From the NCBI GenBank assembly GCA_019055375.1, contig JAHQIW010006057.1, positions 30,789 to 94,788 of the forward strand: a DNA stretch of 64,000 nt. Direction: 5' to 3'. Position numbers and translations under genes: made by a program. The notes beneath the pieces were generated by a model. The model was not told where the DNA came from. It was given only the letters and a program-made list of their open reading frames with translations, and made no database searches. Origin of the DNA: Parelaphostrongylus tenuis. Its lineage: Eukaryota > Nematoda > Chromadorea > Rhabditida > Metastrongylidae. Within the stretch, counting starts at the first letter, position 1, and each line of letters opens with the position of its first letter. Below, one piece after another: positions 58,695-64,000 of the stretch.

Positions 58695-58945
58695 ACACAG
58701 ATAAACATTCTGTGTTAGGTGAAATTTTCGCTTGACATAGAGTGTAAAACGTTCGTCTTCGATGACTCTCTATAAGGAAGTAGAGCTCCCGAGAGAACTG
58801 ACTACAAAAATATCGAAAGACGACGGGTTCTGCCCGATTGACGATTCTGTAAGGACGAAACACGTGTATCGGGCTGTACAAGAGCCCTCACCAGACCACA
58901 TGACAAGTTGGCTCAAATGATAATGAAAGGATCTATCTGTTAATA
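58695..58945 (+). mobile_element. Retrozyme-like unit, array E (opposite orientation)
   Basis: Reverse complement of the unit at 54842-55105, sharing CATGTGGTCTGGT and CTCGGGAGC stretches. One unit. Confidence 0.75.
58830..58876 (+). ncRNA. Hammerhead ribozyme with mutated core, array E
   Basis: CTGCCCGA, TTGACGA, TTC/GAC, GAAA, CACGTGT, A, TCGGGCTG. Stem I has six contiguous pairs, but the first core base is T instead of C and the first stem II pair is lost. Probably dead. Confidence 0.7.
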
Positions 58946-59235
58946 TTATCGGCCGTATAATGATACACGACGTATAAACAATAGGAAATAGCAGTTGTTT
59001 GGCGAAACAACTGCTATACTCCCCACCCCTCGAAGGAATGGTGCACGCGATCCTTCCTCTCGAGTGTATCGCAATGGGTACAAGGGGCCAGAATGGAGAA
59101 GGGAAGATCATTAGCTGATGCAGAGTTACTAAGTCTGACGTGAGTATAGAAGAATAGAATAGTGGGCGAGGGGAGAGGGGGAAGGGGGGGGGGTGTGTAG
59201 GAGTGGTAAGCCTGTATTGGACTGAAGAATATTAG

Positions 59236-59658
59236 TCAAATGGACAATTTTGTCAAATTCCACCAGCGAGTTGGTATCCTGCTCTCCACGTTCTTCAGTG
59301 TTTTGTGTTGAATCCGGCCTTTTCTCTGACAGTCTGGCAGAAATGTATTGTAGTTCCACTTAGGAATCCGAGAAGCTTGCGAGGACTCATTAGTTCTAGT
59401 GCATTTTTGGGTCCAGACGTTTGATGTCTTGCTTGAATTTCCATCAGGCAATTATAACTATTGAATGAAACCAATCTTGACTTGTAAATGCAATGGCCAA
59501 TACTGATCCCACTTCCGGAGTTCCCTCTCGTAATTCTGTGCATGTTTCGCAGCCTCTTCTTGTAGATGTATGTGTGATAATAGATTGTAACAGAAATTTG
59601 CTTCATGTCGTCGCAATCCTTCCGTACTGTGATATTTTGCTCTCTTTCTTGCGTACAT
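59236..59658 (-). pseudogene. Unidentified broken reading frame
   Basis: On the minus strand one frame is open for 66 codons from Met at 59658 (YARKRAKYHSTEGLRRHEAN, then a Glu/His-rich helical-looking part ending KIGFIQ), is broken by two nearby stops (about 59459-59452), and continues for 71 more codons (to 59236; SSQASRIPKWNYNTFLPDCQ). The composition is protein-like and the frame does not change across the stops. It could be one decayed gene, or two exons around a very short intron. I recognise no family. Confidence 0.3.
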
Positions 59659-59800
59659 GATTAGTTTTTATTTCGTCCTCTGCACAGATATCTGAGCCGC
59701 GTGGGAAGGAGGTGTAATCCTGACTCGATGTGAGATTAATCCTTGCTTATTGCAGTCCATAGATGGTCGCGTTCAAGCAAAATAGAAGGCTGGACCGGAC

Positions 59801-59951
59801 ATTTCTAAATCGAAAATTTACTATATAAGGCAGCGACTCCATGGGGAAGCCGTTAAGTTCAAGTTTTGCGTCTCTTCTAAGTTATGAAGACACTCATTTA
59901 TTCCGTCACCGCGCCTTTATCGTTAAGCGAGTAAGCCGTACAGTATGATGA
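59801..59951 (+). promoter_or_regulatory. 40-bp direct repeat with TATA box, copy 2, and possible first exon
   Basis: 59801-59840 is identical to 58498-58537, including TATATAAGG (59822-59830). About 120 bp later there is a good donor site, GATGAG/GTAAGT (59952/59953). This layout fits a core promoter and a short first exon, whose gene would be cut by the PLE starting at 60086. An ATG at 59841 opens a 36-codon frame. Confidence 0.35.
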
Positions 59952-60085
59952 GGTAAGTTTCAAAATGCACCGCTGATGTTTTTCAACTCCTTCGCATGGA
60001 AGGCAAATTCTTATAAATTTAAAAGGTGTCTCGAGTTTTCCAAGTTGAATATAATTTATATCTTAGACAAAGTGATACTTTCCAA

Positions 60086-61590
60086 GACCGACTATCTATT
60101 AACCTCAGCATGCTTCAGTAATTCCTAATTATCTTCCTTAAACCGAGCACAAGGTGTTACACTCATCTTTATCCAACAGCTGACACTTCGGCAGTCCCCC
60201 TACTATCGGGGCCTCGAAAGGTGAAGTTGTCTGCATCGAACTAGCTAAATAACTCCATTACTCTTTTAGAAGAAATCAACAAACCTAGATTTCAGTCGTA
60301 TCAAGCAGAAATTCAACTTTCAACATAGTCACCGCTTTTTTATATGTGTTCCACTGAGTATTTCATGTGGAGATCACACAAGCTTGTAATGCACCCTACC
60401 CATCAAAACAACAGCCTTATATAATGACTCATACCAGGTGCGACTACGAGGCATTCCTTCTTGCGGTTTATGGTTGAATTAGTCGTTTCATCCAAACTGC
60501 TTCCAAAATCTTCGCGCTGATGTTTTGTGTTCCTCACAAGGATGGTGACTGCGATTGTGACACACTTACTCCGCCATGCTTTTGTGCACTATGTGCCCCT
60601 AGCGGGGTGTTTCGACTATTATGACGTTTGTCAGCTAGGTGCTCTTCTATGCGAACACAGAGTGACCTACCCGTTTCGTCAATATATTTATCGCTACACA
60701 CTTTGCAAGAGATTAGGTGTACTGTTCCTACACTCATGCAATCACCTTGTCTGCCTTTAGGGCATATTTTCAATCTTTGGTTATGCAGAGACGGTCATAT
60801 AAGCGGTTACGAACTAGTTGGCACCTTAGACTATTCGTTGGTATTCCAGTGATAGCTATCGATTACTTAGAATCTGCTTAAAAGAGCGGGAGGATAAACG
60901 GAATTCTACCTTAATCCAAATTTTCGGTGAAAGGCGTACTGTTTTCTCTAAACCTAAGCCGACGGGGTTATAAATTCATATACATTTGTAATGGCATTTC
61001 CCGAGCCACTTTCACGAATTCTACTCTCTGCTCTTCTCCAATACACATATCGGCGGCTGTTCCAAACATGTTGTTTACTAGCGCCTTTTTCGTATGTGAG
61101 GGATAAGAGGAGAGACAGTGGATCAGGATAGTCTTATTACTTGGCTTTGGGTACCACTTTGTTATGTAGCCGTTCTCTGTTAAGTTTATTTGCACGTTCA
61201 AGAAAGGGACCCAATTATCATCTGATATCGCAGGGGTGAATCTAATATACTCCGACTGTTTATTCATCAATCTAAAGCAAAAATCCAATTCCTCTTCAGT
61301 GGAACAGATAGCAAACAATCATCTATATACCTACAGTAGAGTAATGGCCGGAATCCATCACTGGTGCTTCCACTTTCGATATAAAGGCAGACGCGAGGCT
61401 ACGTGCCAGTCGCTGCCCCATTGCCACCCCTCTCACGACTTCACGCACTATTTGGTTGTACCAGAGGACATCCATCGAATACTGGATATTGAGATGAAGG
61501 TACTCCGCGCCTGTAAACGAAGTAAACAAGACACATTGTACGCTCCGCTGAAGAAGTGCGCGACGAAAGAATATTATTGTGATCAGTATT
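60086..61590 (-). mobile_element. PLE family 1, RT to terminal repeat
   Basis: Minus-strand order: RT from about 61590 (MGQRLARSLASAFISKVEAP, active site CRYIDDC near 61340, then WVPFLNVQINLTENGYITKW and NMFGTAADMCIGEEQRVEF), linker, GIY-YIG (VGTVHLISCKVCSDKYIDET; the G of YIG is D), 3' UTR, terminal repeat and tail to 60086. One 116-codon frame (61318-60968) is still open. The RT aspartates are intact, but the endonuclease core is mutated and frameshifts separate the blocks. Confidence 0.85.
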
Positions 61591-61599
61591 GGGAGGGAA

Positions 61600-62205
61600 A
61601 CCTTTGAAGGAGAACGGTTGGTGGGTTAGAATTGATTAGCGAGTCCATAAGGTTTGATGCTAAAGTCACTTTACGGAGAAAATTCGATGATCTTTCAAGT
61701 ATATCGCATACCATAATTTTGAGAAGGCATACGGATACAGCTAATGAAGATCGAGCGAGTCACAATAGGGCAAATAATGCACCAAGAAAATTAAGGGTCA
61801 CCGTGTTAGGAGGCATAACTCTCCTGATAGTGAGCGCTCGCTGCTAAAATTAGTTCCAAGCTCTTCACCATCTCATCCCATTTCTAAAGTATCCTTGCGT
61901 AAGGTTTCATTTGGCTTACATGAATGACAAGATTAACTCCGTAAGAAGGCCAGAGCTGAAAAAGACCAATAAGAATGAACAGCAAGTAGAGGTCGTGCCA
62001 ATACCACCATCTCCCCAGCCGTTCTACAGACAACATGACCGGCCATAACGAGGAGGATGATAGAAAATTTCGGAATATTGGGAACGAAACGTTTGGAACT
62101 CTCATTGACCATAGCATGAGAAGGTTTCAGTCGAACCTCACCAAACTAGAAAAGCGTGGCAAGTAAGGGGTTCGAGAGTTGATAAGCGTATCTAAAAAAA
62201 GTGTT
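61600..62205 (+). mobile_element. PLE family 1, N-terminal half, head-to-head with the previous copy
   Basis: Matches the N-terminal region at 43400-43890 and 6220-6668 (TDTANEDRASHNRANNAPR, then NEQQVEVVPIPPSPQPFYRQ) in plus orientation. It starts where the minus-strand RT half begins, so the two halves form an inverted junction, not a normal element. Confidence 0.8.
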
Positions 62206-62895
62206 TTTTGGAAAACCCAGCAAGAATCACAGACATTCCCCGCAATACATCATGTCACCAATTGGTTGGGAATCCTGTACGACCGTCTATGCAAAACGTA
62301 ATTGCGTTAATATGTCCTCATGGTAAGGACGGGGATTACATGAGTTCGGGTATAATATGTATAACATGCCATATCCTTGCACGAAATCTGCTGAAGAATA
62401 TATTGGCAAGACAGGAAGACCATTTAGTATCCGCATCGAGAGCATTTAGACGGAAAATCGAATAGTCAAACAAGTAAGCCATCAGGAGAGCACAGGGTAG
62501 AAAAACACAACGATGTGAACTTCGATGTGCTAGTTAGAATTCTGGAGCAAGACTCAAAAATGGCGATGCGAAAAACCTTCAGGACTTCTGCATATACCGC
62601 ATAAGTCCAAAAATGAATAGAAGGGAAGGCTGCTTGAGCACAGCAAATGATATGGCTCATCATCTCAGATTCATTTTCTAGTCTGAGTATGATTCATTTC
62701 TCACAGTGTTACGTAACCGATGACCTCTCCCATATAAGTACTAAGAAGATGGGCTTTTCAAAGTTACCAGACTGTTGAATTATTTTGTATTAGATTTTTG
62801 ACGTATGCGAGATATACCGAATAACTATATATGGTATGATATAGTACGTCTAGGCTGCGACGAAAGCAAGGTACCGAAACGTTAACTATCAAATT
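62206..62895 (+). mobile_element. PLE family 2, GIY-YIG end and terminal repeat
   Basis: Reads NVIALICPHGKDGDYMSSGI, a LLKNILARQEDHLVSASRAF region and, after a frame change, KTLQDFCIYRISPKMNRREG. It closely matches 4440-5030. The terminal hammerhead-like motif is degraded (TGCGACGA). Confidence 0.75.
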
Positions 62896-63224
62896 TTGAG
62901 AAAGTAGACGTATAACCTTGTACAAGTTTCAGTTGAAGAAAAGGACAATTTTCTGACAGTTCGTTAAGCGTCTTAGAATAGGAGGGAACACTATCAGACG
63001 ACACTGGAATTGGAATTGAAACCGTCAAAATCAATGCTATTTACTGAAAAAATTTTCCGCATTTTTTTCTGTGAGTAATATAGTATTTATCGTGTGGATG
63101 TGTTTTATAGTTTGAAGAATAGAACAAAGCCAGTACTCACAGCCGTCTTTATCTTTTTCGTTTTTCTATAGCGAAGGAGCTATGTCTTTCAGTGAATCGT
63201 GGTTTGCTTCCAAGATGATATGAC

Positions 63225-63531
63225 CCATAGGTGCATAATCGCGGACGCCATCGTGACGGAAATTTGCACTAAAGCTAAGAGAGGATATGTAAAAACCAAA
63301 CATGAACGGAAAAGTTGCAACTCTTCTCAGCGAACACTCACTAGTGTCAGGAATACTCTTAAACTTCATTATTTTCCATACAATTTCGATTTGTAAGGAA
63401 AAAAAATATGTGGCAGGCCATATTATCATGTTCAAAAGTGATGCGGCAAAATATAGTAAATAGATCGGTTTGTATGTTGGCATCGGCTTCGTTTGGATTG
63501 CACTTTTTTCTGCATTTGGCGCTACCAGAGA
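63225..63531 (+). pseudogene. Secreted-protein family copy E, exons 4-5 remnant
   Basis: Exon 4 remnant from about 63225 (RCIIADAIVTEICT, aligned with the CIIVGNTVTGIC block) and exon 5 remnant at 63417-63531 (RQNIVNRSVCMLASASFGLH then FF, aligned with WQSVVNRAIRMLAWGPYGSH). About 10 nt are deleted at the start of exon 5 and the donor after exon 4 is gone. The most diverged member; exons 1-3 are not visible. Confidence 0.65.
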
Positions 63532-64000
63532 GAACTATTGAACGCTTGACGAACGTTGTTCGATGTTCGTTATTTGCAATAATCAAGACATCATCACACC
63601 TCTTTGGTCACTTCAGTTGCTTGAGCGCTAAGGGTAGCGTTGTTCGCTTACAGTAATGACCGCTCATTAAAACTTAAACGCTTACACAATTAATGTTTAG
63701 AAGACGATGACTTATGTGTGTTATCCAAGGGTAAGGAGCTGGATTTCGTTACCGAAAGCGTTGACGTCGCCGTGTGAGTACCTTTGCACTACTGCCCAAG
63801 AATATTAAGATATCTTCTAGTTCGAGTATGTCGACAAAATTTCTCGAGTCCGATCGCAAGATATTGTGGTTTTTCTGCTTACAAGTGACATATTGAAATT
63901 GCACCTAACGCTGTTGAAGCATCGCTTTTTATGTGAAATGAATATACATGAGTAAATGAGCAGTTTTGTGTCGTTTTCACTGATTCGCCGAGCGACGAGA
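63532..64000. other. no recognisable feature
   Basis: Nothing supported to the end of the window. Confidence 0.4.

Noticed and set aside
59160..59205. G-rich tract as a possible G-quadruplex regulator
   Set aside because: The tract is a purine-rich low-complexity run without a gene next to it that could be regulated.

Overview
The window looks like AT-rich chromosomal DNA of a nematode, most likely a strongylid (hookworm-like). The inference rests on small exons with GT/AG introns, on RTE-type LINE and Penelope-like (PLE) protein fragments of the kind common in hookworm genomes, and on mariner relics and tRNA-derived SINEs. There are no bacterial-type operons, and only one gene looks intact.

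Genes. One five-exon gene for a small secreted protein (31289-32790, +) reads through completely. Four diverged relatives lie around it: a nearly intact copy at 19357-22532 (+) with a single 1-nt deletion, a decayed copy at 10711-11572 (-), and exon 4-5 remnants at 54540-54812 (+) and 63225-63531 (+). Upstream DNA is shared between several copies, so the cassette spread by local duplication. I do not recognise the protein family. A possible GC-rich last exon (57545-57751) and a broken unidentified reading frame (59236-59658, -) are weaker candidates.

Mobile DNA. At least two PLE families are present (family 1 at 1395, 6060, 33208, 41367, 43247 and 60086; family 2 at 2732, 46290 and 62206), plus two further relics (25370, 40078) and one unassigned PLE-type terminus (17225). 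The better copies keep a reverse transcriptase followed by a GIY-YIG endonuclease and carry terminal repeats in inverted orientation. RTE fragments lie at 421, 28251 and 38190, mariner relics at 8434, 21080 and 39693, and two tRNA-derived SINE families at several sites.

Most interesting signal. A separate, protein-free repeat of about 260-320 bp occurs at 13000-13480, 49320-49915, 50190-50580, 54842-55105 and 58695-58945. Each array has a 47-48-nt motif that folds as a type I hammerhead ribozyme; the copy at 54901-54947 matches the canonical core at every required position. Stem I changes sequence between copies but stays paired. Tandem dimers occur. This is the architecture of an animal retrozyme. 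The PLE termini carry a related hammerhead-like motif with one extra nucleotide before stem II.

Large-scale layout. 720-5960 and 12570-15240 are old segmental copies of each other, with a third partial inverted copy at 9250-9960. The first was opened by two PLEs and the second by a retrozyme dimer. Other pairs are 18050-18960/50780-51660, 51950-53430/55560-56780 and 22985-23463/36885-37360. The rest is decayed sequence without recognisable genes.
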